DNA from: Hippopus hippopus
Taxonomy: Eukaryota; Mollusca; Bivalvia; Cardiida; Cardiidae
Assembly (NCBI GenBank): GCA_946811185.2
Contig: OX328102.1
Location: 52,739,619-52,803,618, forward strand
DNA length: 64,000 bases
Direction of reading: 5' to 3'
Part shown: positions 11,354 through 22,308 of the stretch, piece by piece
Layout of the letters: each line of letters begins with the position of its first letter
Position numbering within the stretch: position 1 is the first letter of the stretch
Notes under the pieces: generated by a model
The model's input: only the letters and a program-made list of their open reading frames with translations
The model's database searches: none
Told to the model about the DNA's origin: nothing
Made by a program: the position numbers and the translations under genes

Positions 11354-12196
11354 TTGAATAACCAATACGTGATAGGAAAAGCATTAAAAGCAATGAACAT
11401 TTTAATAAAGAATGTCAAGCAATATGACGTCACACCTTCAATTGCACTTCAATTATTTGACTCATTTGTTTCATCGTCTTTTAATTATTCTAGCCCTGTC
11501 TGGGGTTTTTCAAAATGCAAAGATATAGAAAGAGTCCATTTGAAATTTTGTAAAAGTATTCTTGGAGTTAAGCAAACAACGTGTACGACAACTATTTATT
11601 GCGAATTAGGCCGTTATCCTCTTTATGTCCAAAGATATGTCCAAATAATCAAATATTGGTTCAAAATAATTAGATCTAGTAACATAGTATTGTCCTCTGT
11701 CTATGATTCATCAGCAGAGCTACACAGTAACAATAAAAACTCCTGGGCAGGAAGAGTCCATAAATTGCTAGATGAATATGGTTTTTCCGATGTATGGGCG
11801 AATCCATTTTATTATAATGACAAATATTTTGTTCAAATCTTTAGACAGAGAGTAATTGATTGTTTTCTCCAAAAGCTACGATCAGATCTTGAAAATAGTA
11901 CTTTGTCATGTCATCTATATTTACATTTAGTCAGTTCCTTTGAAATGGCCCCTTATCTTGATCTGCTATATAATAGAACATTTAGAACTTGTTTATCAAA
12001 AATCAGACTATCTTCACATAAACTACGAATAGAATCCGGCAGATATGGTCCAAATAGACTTCCCCGAAATGAACGACTGTGTCAGTTTTGTAATGAACCA
12101 GAAATAGAAGACGAATTTCATTTTATTCTCGTTTGTAAAGTTTTTCAAGATTTAAGAGTTAAGTTCATCAAAAAAATTTTATCGTATAAGGCCTAG
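11354..12196 (+). CDS. LINE ORF2 fragment, reverse transcriptase C-terminal region
   Basis: 280 codons open to a natural stop. It shows the region after the polymerase palm: thumb-type SFNYSSPVWGFSK, ERVHLKFCKSILGVK, YCELGRYPLYVQRYVQIIKY, then a Cys-rich tail RLCQFCNEPEIEDEFHFILVC. This order is standard in proteins usually labelled mobile element jockey polymerases in invertebrates. No frameshift or stop lies in the remaining part, which suggests a fairly young copy. The Met at 11354 is only the first in-frame ATG after the truncation, not a true start. Confidence 0.82.
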   Translation: MNNQYVIGKALKAMNILIKNVKQYDVTPSIALQLFDSFVSSSFNYSSPVWGFSKCKDIERVHLKFCKSILGVKQTTCTTTIYCELGRYPLYVQRYVQIIKYWFKIIRSSNIVLSSVYDSSAELHSNNKNSWAGRVHKLLDEYGFSDVWANPFYYNDKYFVQIFRQRVIDCFLQKLRSDLENSTLSCHLYLHLVSSFEMAPYLDLLYNRTFRTCLSKIRLSSHKLRIESGRYGPNRLPRNERLCQFCNEPEIEDEFHFILVCKVFQDLRVKFIKKILSYKA

Positions 12197-12540
12197 TATG
12201 TTAAAGTTCGTCAACCTTTTAAATACAAGCAATAAATCAGTTTTGATTAATTTAGGCAAATTTATTTTCCATGCAACGAAACAAAGAAATAACTTTCTGA
12301 GTTCTTCAACTTAATCGAATTTTCTAAATTGATTGATACAAGCTACTTTATTCTCTAAATATATCCTATGTGAGCCCATTCTCCATATAACTTGTTATCT
12401 ATTGTTTATATGTACATGTATATCTATTGAAATACCACGTGATATATGATTTTTTTTTCACTATGTTTTAAAAATGACTATGTACGACTAGTATTCGTCA
12501 TTAAAATTTGTGTTCTGTTCTGTTCTGTTCTGTTCTGTAA
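11354..12540 (+). mobile_element. 5'-truncated LINE (CR1/jockey type)
   Basis: Comprises the C-terminal coding region (11354-12196), about 310 bp of 3' UTR, and a short terminal repeat of GTTCT units ending near 12540. That is the style of CR1/L2-group 3' ends, which carry simple repeats instead of poly(A). The endonuclease and reverse transcriptase core are missing, consistent with incomplete reverse transcription. Target duplication was not identified. Confidence 0.8.
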
Positions 12541-12995
12541 CTCGTGAGATATTGAACATTATGTGTTAAGGGGAACCTGGCATCCGTTTGCTACTTTATA
12601 TAATTCGTCTTTAAAAAATTGCCGTTAAGCTCGACAGAGGCTTGCTTAACAAAACATTCTTCAATGCTTGCTAAATAAGACTTCTATCTTGAATGCTAAC
12701 TTATGTAAGATCCTATAAATAATGTATATTTCCCGCGTTCAGAGTTATATTGTCTCAAGTTTAGTGATACTGTCTCGGAATCGCTCTCTCGTACATAAAT
12801 ATGCCGTAATATATGTATTGTAGTAATTTCTGTCATTAGGTATGCATGCTAGATTCCATGAGTTATCATGTATACGTAATGAAGAGACAAGATTTATGTG
12901 GCTTTCACGGGGATTTACCGTATCATAGATATAGATCATTCTTGTAGACAGCTTATTTTCTCCGTACCAGTTTTTTAATTCTTCGCTTTGTATAT
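12541..12995. other. No gene seen
   Basis: AT-rich spacer between the LINE tail and an F2 element. Confidence 0.6.
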
Positions 12996-13240
12996 GCCAT
13001 GCTCTGCGAAAAGGAGGTTCAATCCACCTATTTCAGTCTGAGTAGTCCACGCAGGCTGACATAGGTGGATACTTTTTGCTATTGGTCAATTTTTTGCACG
13101 TCCAAGGATCGTTTTAGTTAATGATTTCGTCAGTTGTAAGACCAAAGTGACATTATGGATCCATTATAATGTGTTGAATTGCCTGATATAATGCTTAACG
13201 GATAAGCATTAAACCCTCTATTGCCAGAGTGAGGCTCATA
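12996..13240 (+). mobile_element. F2 element, complete
   Basis: GCCATGCTCTGCGAAAAGG left end and TTGCCAGAGTGAGGCTCATA right end. The hairpin has mutated to AGTCCACGCAGGCTGAC on one side only. Confidence 0.8.
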
Positions 13241-13507
13241 TGTATGAGTCATGGTCTGGCTAAAGGAGGTTTGATGAATCTTCTTGAACCATTATACCTA
13301 GCAAGTCATCACATGGTTAATGGACCAATAAAATTTATCCGGCGTTCCACGAGTAGAGATGCGTTTCCTATGTCATCCGTGTTCATTTTTAAGTCAGAGA
13401 AGCTCTGTCGCAATGATTGTTAGTAAGTCACATAAGGAATGTTTGAATTCGCAAAATCATGATTTTTGTGCAGTTAATACCTTTCCCTTCCCCATTTCTA
13501 TTAAGTA

Positions 13508-13590
13508 AGCCTATGTCAGCAAGATTACGCACATGTAAATGAGGTTTTCTATATCAGCAAGATTTACATGCGCGTAATCTTGCTGACATA
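13508..13590. repeat. Inverted repeat
   Basis: CTATGTCAGCAAGATTACGC at left is repeated in inverse as GCGTAATCTTGCTGACATAG at right around TCAGCAAGATTTACATG. Confidence 0.8.
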
Positions 13591-13591
13591 G

Positions 13592-13722
13592 TCAGTGACC
13601 AGCATTTGCTCTTTTCCACACAATTTTTTCTATCCTTTAAAAGACTATATTTCATGTTTTGTGTAACATTCAAATTGTCGTCTGCAATGCTTTCGATTTG
13701 GACAAGGCTTAAATTTTATCGT
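13592..13722 (-). mobile_element. F1 right half
   Basis: Starts inside the hairpin (GTGACCAGCATTTGCTC) and runs to AAATTTTATCGTC, where the next F1 copy begins in the opposite orientation. Confidence 0.7.
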
Positions 13723-13729
13723 CTTTTAA

Positions 13730-13947
13730 CCTTTTACCAAACGACAAAATTCTAGACATGTCCGAATTCAAATCATTTGCAGACGACAAAAAATGTGACT
13801 CAAAAAATGAAATTTGTTATGGGAGGAGAAGAAGACATTGTGAGAAAGGAGAAAATGCTGGTAAACAGAATTTTGTCCTTTTTCCACGATGTTTTCAAAA
13901 GCTTTTTCCACCAGGATCGTTAAAACTCGGGATTGTGTGGTAAATGG
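13730..13947 (+). mobile_element. F1 element with TTAA flanks
   Basis: TTAA at 13726-13729 and 13948-13951. CTTTTACCAAACGACAAAAT left end, GGGATTGTGTGGTAAATGG right end. Hairpin GACATTGTGAGAAAGGAG. Confidence 0.85.
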
Positions 13948-14198
13948 TTAAAGGGGTTAAGTAAGGATAAAACGGCTGCAAAAAGTCAATTTCATCAGGA
14001 CACCGGCCAATGACATCATTATCAAATCTCTTTATATCTAGAAAAATAATGGGCAGGTGTTTGAGGGGGAGGGGGGTTTCGAGTTTTCGACTGGTCAACG
14101 ACTTCCGTAGTATTGTTCTTGCATTAATTGTGACACTTCACCATCGCTAACGTTATTAGAGAATAGAATACTTAACATTAACTTCTTCTCAGACTATA

Positions 14199-14400
14199 CA
14201 TCCCTGAGGAGGGCGACTTTTGAAACCATTGTGTGAAAACGAGAAAAAATGCTGGTTCTTTTTTTTTTCTTCACAAAGTTTTCTACCCTGTCAAAGTTGA
14301 ATCCATGTGAGTCACATTCCGTCTATCATCTGCAAATGCTTTCAATTTAAAATGCTTTCATTTTGGATGAGTCGAAATTTTTTTCATATGGTAAAAACTG
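14199..14400 (-). mobile_element. F1 element
   Basis: The second hairpin arm is replaced by a T run (GGTTCTTTTTTTTTTC). The GCTTTCAAT motif is duplicated at 14339-14362. Confidence 0.7.
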
Positions 14401-14540
14401 GAAACAGTTGAGTGCGCAATGAGATGGCTGTTAAAACCAAATTTTCATTGTACTTTTAGAGAAGATACGAGTTTCTTTTTGTTTAACCCTTATCCTGCTT
14501 GATCAACACTCTCCGCTAAAGGTCAGTGAGTCGCGCTTAT

Positions 14541-15064
14541 ACCCCCGTCACACCAAACTCGTTCTCACTCCGTTCCGAATTTTTTTCCAAACGGACTTAA
14601 ACTGTGTTCGGACGAAGTGGAGGTATAAGCAACCTTTTACGATCTGCTAAAGAACTTAATGGACGGGTTAGGAGGGGAAGGGTGCTCCAGAACTTTGAGC
14701 CCGCTCAAATTTATGCCGTCCATCCCGTCCTGTAATTAGACGGAGTGACAAACGTCTTTAAAACGAGATGGACGTACTACAAACGGAACTGCCATACTTC
14801 GATCCTGTTAGAGACGCGGTGCAGCCGGGCATCAATTGGCAGTGCGTTTGCATTTTACCGAGCGAAATTACACGTCCTATGCCGAACGCAGCCCGTTTTA
14901 CGATTTTGTTGACCGGGGTAAGATTTTCTAAGAACAGGTTTGGTGAGACAGGGGCTGCAGGCATTATCAGACTAAAATTACACGTTCTATTCCGACCGCA
15001 ACCCTTTTTCCGATTATGTCAGGACGGGGTAAGACGTTGTAAGAACTAGTTTGGTGTGACGGGA
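14541..15064. mobile_element. Short DNA element with CCCGTCACACCAAACT ends
   Basis: The left end CCCGTCACACCAAACTCGTT and the right end (other strand) CCCGTCACACCAAACTAGTT are inverted repeats. The right half contains two degenerate direct copies of a ~70 bp segment (from 14870 and 14977). ORFs of 60-90 codons cross it on both strands, but none resembles a transposase. Confidence 0.65.
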
Positions 15065-15135
15065 GCTTTAGCAGCCTAGCAGTTAAATCGGCTGAAGAAT
15101 ACTGAGATGTTTTTATGAGATCCCGCTCGGAATCA

Positions 15136-15206
15136 TCTTCTTCTTTTTCTTCTTCTTCTTCTTCTTCTCTTTCTCCTCCTCCTTCTCCTCTTCCTACTCC
15201 ATTCTA
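15136..15206 (+). repeat. TTC/CTC microsatellite
   Basis: (TTC)n grading into CTCCTCC and CTTCCTAC. Confidence 0.92.
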
Positions 15207-15532
15207 GATTATGATATTTACTCCGAGAAGCGTTTGGAATTCTGTCATGTGTACACCGAGAATTGCTCGGAATATAAGATATCTTTTTCTTTTCTTGAAG
15301 TTGGCTGTAATTTTATTAAATATATTTACATCGAGAATTGTTCGGAATATTAAAATAGATCATTTAAAAGTCTAATGATGTGGACCAATTAGTTTTTTCT
15401 TTTTCTTTTTCGCTTTATGAATATTCATGAACCTTGGGAGAGAAAAATGATTTCGAACGCAAGACCGCCTAAATCTGTGAACTCCTGTGTCGCCCCCCTT
15501 GGCATGTTTTTGTGAAAAGTGAATATTGAGTT

Positions 15533-15640
15533 CCATATTCACCAACCATACTGAAGAATATTATTAGTTTCTTGCTGAAGAATTCTCTATATTTAAAAGT
15601 AACAAAACTTCTGATGGCTTAATCATTTGAGCAATGATCT
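15533..15640. mobile_element. F6 element, left part
   Basis: CATATTCACCAACCATACTG, CTCTATATTTAAAAGTAAC, ACTTCTGATGGCTTAATC. Confidence 0.5.
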
Positions 15641-15648
15641 GGTAAAAT

Positions 15649-15840
15649 TGGGTTCAATGCATCTCCATAAAGTTCATTTTGTCTAACAACCGATAGAATC
15701 TTGAGGTAGAGTGGTCCTTTGCCACACAGAAAATTGACCAATAGCGAAAAGTTTCGGCTCAGGTCAGCCTGCGCAGTCCGCGCAGGCTGACCTGGACCGA
15801 TACTTTTCGCAAAAGCCGCCTTTTACAGAGTATGGGTTAT
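15649..15840 (-). mobile_element. F2 element, internal deletion near left end
   Basis: TTCAATGCATCTCC joined directly to TTTGTCTAACAACCG; perfect hairpin CAGCCTGCGCAG / CGCGCAGGCTG; right end GCCTTTTACAGAGTATG. Confidence 0.75.
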
Positions 15841-15998
15841 ACGGTTTAGTCAATCAGAAGTTGTGCTATATAACTATAATGGTTTTTAAAGACCGTCAGA
15901 ATTAAGAACAAGCGAATCATACATACGGTGTTGCAGAAGGCTGGGATGGCTTGCTTATAAGAGTAAAAACATTCCTGCTCACACAGTCTTTACGTAAC

Positions 15999-16106
15999 GC
16001 TTTAACCGTTTAGTGCCATAGGCAAATCGAGCGGCTTTTGCAGACGGCAAAGATCAGGATCAGACTAAACCAAAACCGTTCAGTTTGACCTTCGCTCTGT
16101 CCCATC
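15999..16106 (+). mobile_element. F4 fragment
   Basis: TTTAACCGTTTAGTGCC start, GCAGACGGCAAAGATCAGG, imperfect hairpin, then GTCCCATCCGCTTG. Confidence 0.6.
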
Positions 16107-16365
16107 CGCTTGTTTAGTCGATCCCATAAGAAAAATCTTCTGTGGGTTCAGTTAATTGCATTTTCGCAGTCGAAACAGGTCGAGTTCATTGATTGGGCGC
16201 TGAAGGAGTTTACTCCTGGAGCGAATAAAAGTACCTACGTTGATTTTCAAAATACATGTAGTAGAGATTCACGTTCGGCTTCAAAAGTAAACTTGATGTA
16301 TGATCCTAGATTATACTCTATCTGGACATTACTCTTATTTCTTTACCAATCGACAAATATTGTGT

Positions 16366-16435
16366 GCGTAGGCTGACATAGGGTAACACTTTTTGCATAT
16401 GCATGGCGTCCCTTTCTGACAGAGCATAGCTCATG
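16366..16435 (-). mobile_element. F2 remnant, right end
   Basis: GTAGGCTGACATAGG to CTGACAGAGCATAGCTC. Confidence 0.6.
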
Positions 16436-16439
16436 AAGA

Positions 16440-16620
16440 CTTACTTGAAAGCATTTGCAGACAACAAATTATATGCGACTCAAATGATAGATCTCTCAAA
16501 CGGTAGAAAAAATTGAGGGTAAAGGAGAAAATATCGCCCGCGTTTTCTCCTTTCCCTACGATGTTTACTCAAGACTTCCCCCTCAGGGTTTACAAAAGTC
16601 GGAAACGGTTAGTCAAGGGT
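16440..16620 (+). mobile_element. F1 element, variant tip
   Basis: Hairpin GGAGAAAATATCGCCCGCG then TTTTCTCC: the usual CTGGTTACCAG tip is replaced. Confidence 0.68.
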
Positions 16621-16689
16621 CATCATAACCCTGTATGAGCAAAGCAGTCTGGAAATCGCAATAATCTCGGTCGTCTGTAAAATAGAGAT

Positions 16690-16769
16690 GAGAGGCAGAC
16701 GGTGTAGATCGAGGATCAGACTGCACAGAACGTGCAGACTGATCTTGATCTGCAGCGTCTGTAAAAACT
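16690..16769 (+). mobile_element. F4 hairpin fragment
   Basis: GGATCAGACTGCACAGAACG followed by GTGCAGACTGATCTTGATC: near-perfect hairpin with the AGAAC loop typical of the family; the ends are not recognisable. Confidence 0.65.
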
Positions 16770-16885
16770 CATCATTTTGCCGAATGAACTTGAAGACTAA
16801 AGACAGTGAGGCGGATAATTACCTACGATCTATCACGTACTGTCTTCCCTTGGCCTTAGATAACCTCGTGGCTGTCAATCATTAG

Positions 16886-17811
16886 ATCGGGACTTTACTG
16901 ATCACCATAAATTAATCAATTCCTGGACGTTTATTGTCGTGTGTAGATAACTGCCAAGGTCAAAGTCACTGCAAACGAGACTATACAAATGCTTTTGTTT
17001 TTTTTAACCAATTGCAAGATAGCTATGAAATTTTACGCTGGAAATAAATGTGGCAAAGGGATATGATTTCATTATTTTTCAGGTACCCTCAACGTTTCTT
17101 GTCCCGTTATGTTGCTTTTTTTTTTTGTTCGGTTTACTGTGATGGTTTATGCCCGAACGGTTGTAATGTATAATGGCCTTGGCCATTCCATCCTAGACTG
17201 TAACAAGAAATATATTTAAAAAAGATAGACGGGGTCAGAGACACTGGATTATGAATATTGAAACTTTTTTGTGGCCCAACATGTACTTTTTGAAGCTAAC
17301 CACAATTTATTTCGGTTACATGTTGTTGTGCACCTTTTATTTTTTTGAATGTTCACTAAAGGTGTCTTAGAGTTACGTGTTCTTGAATTTAAGCAATAAT
17401 AAATATGCTAATTGAAAAAATCTTGTGCGGCTAGCTCCCCAAAAAGCGTTCAATCCTACTCCTTGAATCTTACCGCAATGTACGTCAGTTTTGCACCCCT
17501 TTTTCTTTTTTCTGTACATTGATCAATTAAGGCATTTCAGAGTTTTGTGTCCTTGCCTTAAATTTATGTTTTTCTCCTACAAGGAGAATATCATCTGGAA
17601 TCAGTCTTTGAGAGGTAATTTTCCCTTCTCTTAGAATATTTTCCTATCTTGCCGCGAAAAAAAAAAAAAATCCCTTTCCTTTCCTCTTTGAAGTGGACTA
17701 AAAGTATAGGTTTGCAGGCAGATAATCATCAGTTTTCGGTTAAATACCGCAATGCATCATGGAATTCTTAGTCCGTCAAGTCAACTGACCAAATTGATTT
17801 TTTTCCTTTAT
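16886..17811. other. No gene seen
   Basis: AT-rich intron sequence with T-runs; no repeat family recognised and no supported exon. Confidence 0.55.
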
Positions 17812-18045
17812 TCTTCATCAAACGGCAAAATTTCAGACTTATCCAAATTGAAATCAGTTGCTGACGACTGACGACAAAACAAATATGGCGCAAATCATTG
17901 GATTAGTCTTTGAAAGGGTAGAAAATATTGTTGGAAAAGGAGAAAATGCTGGTTAATCGCTTTTTCGTTTGCCTCCCCCCCCCCCCATGTTTTCAAAAGC
18001 CTTTTTCTTCAGGCTCTGCGAAACTTGGAATTGTTTGGGAAAAAA
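17812..18045 (+). mobile_element. F1 element with poly-C second arm
   Basis: TCATCAAACGGCAAAATTTC start. The first arm TATTGTTGGAAAAGGAG is normal; in the second arm the TTTTCCCACA part has become a run of about 14 C (17974-17986). Confidence 0.75.
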
Positions 18046-18252
18046 AGTCCACACAGTGCCATCCACAGACGACCTTCTTTGCGCTTTATGACAGGGCGCT
18101 CTTTGAAACATTGTCGCAAATAGAGAATTGTTGAGAACTTTTAGCTTTTTATTGTTTTGTCACGGTAGTTTCATTTATAATTCATTTATCAAACCTTAAA
18201 TCATTCCAGTTTTCATTTTTACACAACCTTTGAAGCCCACATAAGTTGTGTG

Positions 18253-18490
18253 CCGAGCCCTGGTAGCTCAGTCGGTAGTGCACAGGACTTGAGAACAGGA
18301 GATCGCTGGTATGATCTCCGGCTCGGCCAATTTCTTTCTGAGGATTGATGATAGTCATTGCAACAGGATTCATTCCTCTCTCACAGCTGACCCTTATTTC
18401 GACGATGGTTTTTCGGGAAAGCAGCCAGTGGCGTCGAAACAATATTGTGCAGAGTATTGGTAAAGAAAACTCTAGTGTTACGGGAGACCA
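18253..18490 (+). mobile_element. tRNA-headed SINE, second type
   Basis: TGGTAGCTCAGTCGGTAG (A box) and GATCGCTGGTATGATCTC (B box). Body with GATGATAGTCATTGCAAC, GATTCATTCCTCTCTCAC, GGGAAAGCAGCCAGTG. Tail lost. Confidence 0.72.
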
Positions 18491-18546
18491 CTCCTTCATG
18501 CATGGCTTCGTACCGATTTAAATACAATATCTAACAGCTGCGTTAG

Positions 18547-18785
18547 GGAGATATCTCTTTAGCTCAGTGGTTATGGTATTGGTCTTTTAAACCTCGATAA
18601 ACGAGGATATTTGTCCGCCATGTGTTCGAATCCCGCTAGATGCGGTTTGTTTTTCTGCCATGCATTTGTTCATTTGTTTCTTTGATACGGACTTCGTTCG
18701 TAAGACTAGGAAAACATGGATAGGTGCACTGGCCGCCGTGATATAACTGAAATAACAGCGTTAAACACTATATAATCAATCAGTC
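18547..18785 (+). mobile_element. tRNA-headed SINE, third head
   Basis: TTTAGCTCAGTGGTTATGG and GTGTTCGAATCCCGC as A and B boxes with an extra arm between. Tail GGCCGCCGTGATATAACTG, then AATCAATCAGTC. Follows the previous SINE by 57 bp. Confidence 0.72.
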
Positions 18786-18954
18786 TTCATAAGTTATGTG
18801 CTGCAAATGTGCTTTAGATAGAAATGAGTTAAGCTATCACAGCGATTTCAAATTTCATTTTCTCTTAGCGAGCAATAGTCCTTTTGTCATGATGTTTTCA
18901 CAAATATTTGGAACATTTATATATAAGCTATGCGCTGGCAAAATCGTGTTCATT

Positions 18955-19163
18955 GCATCATAACGATCCAGTGTACCAAGCAAGTCATCACATAATCATT
19001 CACCCATTAAAAAAATCATTTTGTCTAACAACTGACTGAATCATGTAGTAGTCCTTAGACATACACAAAATTTACCAAAAGCAAAATGTTTCGACACAGG
19101 TCGACCTGGGTCGTTACTTTTTGCAGATACATTAAAACCCCTTTTCACAGACCGTGGCTGATA
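18955..19163 (-). mobile_element. F2 element, hairpin shortened
   Basis: ACCAAGCAAGTCATCACATA ... CAGGTCGACCTGGGTCG (hairpin reduced to a few bp) ... CCCTTTTCACAGACCGTGG. Confidence 0.72.
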
Positions 19164-19327
19164 TCGTTTTCGTTGTCCATATTTTCTTATTATGAGAAAT
19201 GAGTAGTTGCAGCCTGCGGATGAAGTACCTGTGGGTTATTGTATACTGTGTAAAACATTCAAGTCAAAGTAATTGAGATGCCTTCCACAGGTTCAGGACA
19301 AGAGAATCGAAATGTTTTAACTACTTT

Positions 19328-19460
19328 TGGATGGATGGATGGATGGATGGATGGGTCGGTGGATGGATTGGTGTGGGGGTGGGGGATGGGTGGATGGATG
19401 AACGGACGAACGGGCGGATGGAAGAACGGTTGGGCGGATAGATGGATGGATATGTTGATT
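19328..19460 (+). repeat. ATGG microsatellite, degenerate
   Basis: (GGAT)n interrupted by GGGTGGGGG and GAACGGACGAACGGGCGG. Confidence 0.92.
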
Positions 19461-19784
19461 GATGATTGGGAAAGTGTTAAAGTATTTCTATATAGGATTC
19501 GTTTTAAAACAATTCAAACCGTTTTCAGTGGTCACTTACATTATGCAGCAACAATACTTATATAGCATTTCATTAGGCCAACAAACCTGAGAGTCTAGTG
19601 TCCTGTGTTAAACAACCACTTTTTTAGACATGCTACATCCCATAGGTGGCTACAGAAGCTTAACTGTTCTTAAAAAATATGTAGCCTTTGCTTCTGCTTA
19701 TACTCTGCAATTTTGCAAAATCTCCTTTGCAAAATTTCGTCGGAGTTACCTTTGACAAAGTACTTCAGAGACCTAACGTATCAG

Positions 19785-20170
19785 TCGTAATGATTAGATA
19801 TTTAAGATCCTCAGCTTAGCAAATATACCAGCAAAAACAACTAAAGAGGAAAACAAACAGGCATAATAAGATATAATTATGACTAGTTACCAGCGATACA
19901 TAACAAAATATCCTGGCATGCAACTAAACTTTTACGGCAGCCAAGCTGTCATAATGTAATGTGACGTATCGATGGTCCCCAGCATTTAGCAAAATATCTG
20001 AATTAGAGAGACATCCTCCTCATAATGATAAAATATTTAAAGATTGATGGTTCCCTGCAAAACACCCAGAAAACCTGCTTCCGAGAAAACAAAACAGTTA
20101 TCCTAACAAAAACCACTCATGAAGGAACCAAACAGTCATAATGATAAGATGTATTGATGGTCGGCTAACG
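19785..20170 (+). repeat. Very degenerate tandem repeat
   Basis: CATAATGATAAGATGTATTG-like and GATGGTCCCC-like motifs recur at about 19860, 19950, 20020 and 20135, each followed by ACAAAACA-type sequence. Period about 75-115 bp. Weak. Confidence 0.4.
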
Positions 20171-20384
20171 CAATTTTATGTACGTCACTGACAGTTTGTT
20201 ATCAATAAAGCTGTATTGTCCTCAAGTAGCTTATCTTGTCAGTTTTTGTCTAGTTTATTCTCTCTAATTATCCGCTTTTATGTCCCTTCCTTGTAAATCT
20301 GTATACAAGTATCGGACAAAAATTATATACGTATTTTTGTATCGAATGTTTCTTGACGAATAACCACCTGCTGACGGCCTTTTT

Positions 20385-20500
20385 CCCTTTGCAGTAGACT
20401 TCTTTTGAAAACAGTGTGGCAAACGGGGAGGTTGCTCGTGCGTAATCGAAGTTGCTCGTGACGAGCAATTTTCCCTTTTGTCATGATGTTTTTATGCGTA
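20385..20500. mobile_element. F1b variant hairpin
   Basis: TTTTGAAAACAGTGTGGC ... GTTGCTCGTGACGAGCAATT ... GTCATGATGTTTTT: the same outer arms as F1 with a different inner tip (GCTCGTGACGAGC). Confidence 0.6.
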
Positions 20501-20521
20501 TGTTAAATCACAGTGCATGTT

Positions 20522-20615
20522 TGGGTCTTGCGTGGCTCAGTGGTGAAGGTGTCGTATTCGCAACCTGAAGGCCGCGGGTTCGGTCCTCACTCGAGGGGCT
20601 GGATATTTTTCGTCT
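20522..20615 (+). mobile_element. SINE head, fourth type
   Basis: GCGTGGCTCAGTGGTGAAGG and GCGGGTTCGGTCCTC. The expected body does not follow; an unassigned open stretch does. Confidence 0.6.
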
Positions 20616-20639
20616 GTGTGCTTTGGCATACAGGATGTT

Positions 20640-20812
20640 TTGAGCATCAAAACACAGAAGTTGCTTGTGCAGAAATGACCTCTGATATTTTAACAGAAAG
20701 CACAGAAAAAATTATCTGTCCTAACATGGTAAAGCCTGCCTCCAATACGGCCACATCTACAGCGGAAGATATCAACACCTCAATACATCCAAACCTCAGT
20801 GCAGCTACATGA
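20640..20812 (+). other. Unassigned open stretch
   Basis: An open frame reads EVACAEMTSDILTESTEK..., NMVKPASNTATSTAEDINTS and ends NLSAAT-stop. Composition is protein-like (Thr/Ser/Glu-rich), but there is no splice acceptor, no homology I recognise, and the reverse strand is open too. It could be a captured gene piece in a SINE-rich spot. Confidence 0.25.
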
Positions 20813-20904
20813 CATGTCCACTGCGTAATCGAAGTTGTTGCCGAAATTGATTCAACGGACTGAAAGTCCTGAAAACCGAATTTGTGGAGCAGTATATATA
20901 GCAT

Positions 20905-20960
20905 TGATGTGAATTGATTGATTGAAAGGTGTTTCACGCCGTATATAGTTTTATTGGCAG
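20905..20960 (-). mobile_element. SINE tail remnant
   Basis: ATTGATTGATTGAAAGGTG, TTCACGCCG: reversed tail of the common type. Confidence 0.45.
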
Positions 20961-21368
20961 CGGATTCACATGTGCATGTATATGCTGATTTTTGAAGCCT
21001 ACTATCTTTATCTAGGTCAATTTTTTGCTTCCGACAGGTTTTGCATGGATACGCGTGTAAACAAAACCAGTTTCGTACACTAAAAAGATAGTTCTGCCAA
21101 TGATATTCAAACAAAGCAGTTCAACTTGATACTGTATCTTCTTTGAAAAAAATTAAAACATCATGTGTCAGTTGTCATTTTAATTTAAGATAACAAAAGA
21201 TTTTCAGCTTGAATAAAACAAAAACCGCGCTGGGTTTAACACCTCTCCACCATCTGGCACATTTATACAATAACATACCTCGTTGCTTGAGAACTCGGAC
21301 CTTGGTGAACTCGTACCCTAATCTCAAGGATAAGAGTTCTCTGCAGAGCTTTCTATTTTGATTTATAT

Positions 21369-21427
21369 TAGTTTACGAGGAAAAAAATCATAGAAGTGTG
21401 TTCTATGATTTTTTTCCTCGTAAACTA
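21369..21427. repeat. Perfect 27 bp inverted repeat
   Basis: Arms 21369-21395 and 21401-21427 (TTTACGAGGAAAAAAATC and complement), loop GTGTG. Confidence 0.88.
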
Positions 21428-21566
21428 TTAGTAGCATGTATTCGGAGCCAGAAAAGAAATCCGCTGCCTTCAGTGCGTTAGCGCTTTGATTTCAATCATT
21501 TCACGACGACAGCAATTTCCATTTATGCCTAGGGTTTAAATTAGTGATGAGCTTGGGATATTACGT

Positions 21567-21712
21567 CTCTTGCGTCCATTGACAAGACACTTCAGAGCCC
21601 TAGCCCAGTACTCGTGAAACCAAGGACGTACATGTTTATGTGAGCTGTCGTCGAGATATGACTGAAATAATATTGAAAGCAGTATTAAAAAACATCCAAT
21701 TAATTAAGTGTC
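21567..21712 (+). mobile_element. SINE 3' part
   Basis: GACAAGACACTTCAGAGCCC, AGTACTCGTGAAACCAAGG, GATATGACTGAAATAATATT. Confidence 0.62.
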
Positions 21713-21807
21713 TTGCTCATGGGCACTCCCACATAAACGTACTACCAGAGAGGCTGGAGAGACACGTTAGTGCCTGTAGCGAGGGTGGTTAGTATTAGCA
21801 AAATCTG

Positions 21808-22010
21808 CAAATGGAACATGATTATGGATCCCTAAAGTGTGTCTTGTCTCACAGCCGACTAAATCCAGAGGTAAAGTCCTTTGACATGCAGGAAATTTAC
21901 AGATAGCAAAAAGTTTCGACTCAGGTCAGCCTGCGCGAACTGCGCAGGCTGACCTGGGTCGAAACTTTTTGCAAATGCATTAACCCCCTTTTCACAGAGC
22001 ATGGCTCATG
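21808..22010 (-). mobile_element. F2 element
   Basis: Hairpin CAGGTCAGCCTGCGCGAAC / TGCGCAGGCTGACCTGG intact; right end TTTTCACAGAGCATGGCTCA intact; left end lost. Confidence 0.78.
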
Positions 22011-22308
22011 TGATTTGTCTGTTACAGGGTTGAAACACTATATCCGGGCAATTATAATGTAATTTGTCCCAAACTTGTAGCTTACTGGCAGACAATGCCC
22101 ATCTTAATTAAAGAATTATGTAATAACTGGAAAGACAGTATTATGTTAGTGCTTAAAAGAGCAATGATGTATAGCAGAGTTGGGAGAATTTAGAGATGTG
22201 TGTGGCATCAAGAAAACAAGTTAAAATGACAATTATGCAAAACCAGAGCTGTCATTAGACAGAATAAATTTATCTTCAGACACATTATCTGTTTCAGTTT
22301 TATATCTT

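Noticed and set aside
14768..15049. 93-codon ORF in the CCCGTCACACC element
   Set aside because: Overlapping ORFs on both strands reflect the element's GC-rich internal duplication; there is no transposase signature.
18253..18640. Functional tRNA genes
   Set aside because: A- and B-box motifs are present but the cloverleaf arms do not pair properly, and SINE bodies follow directly.
20647..21114. 155-codon minus-strand ORF
   Set aside because: It crosses a reversed SINE tail and a repeat-rich junction, has no recognisable domain, and the opposite strand is also open for part of it.
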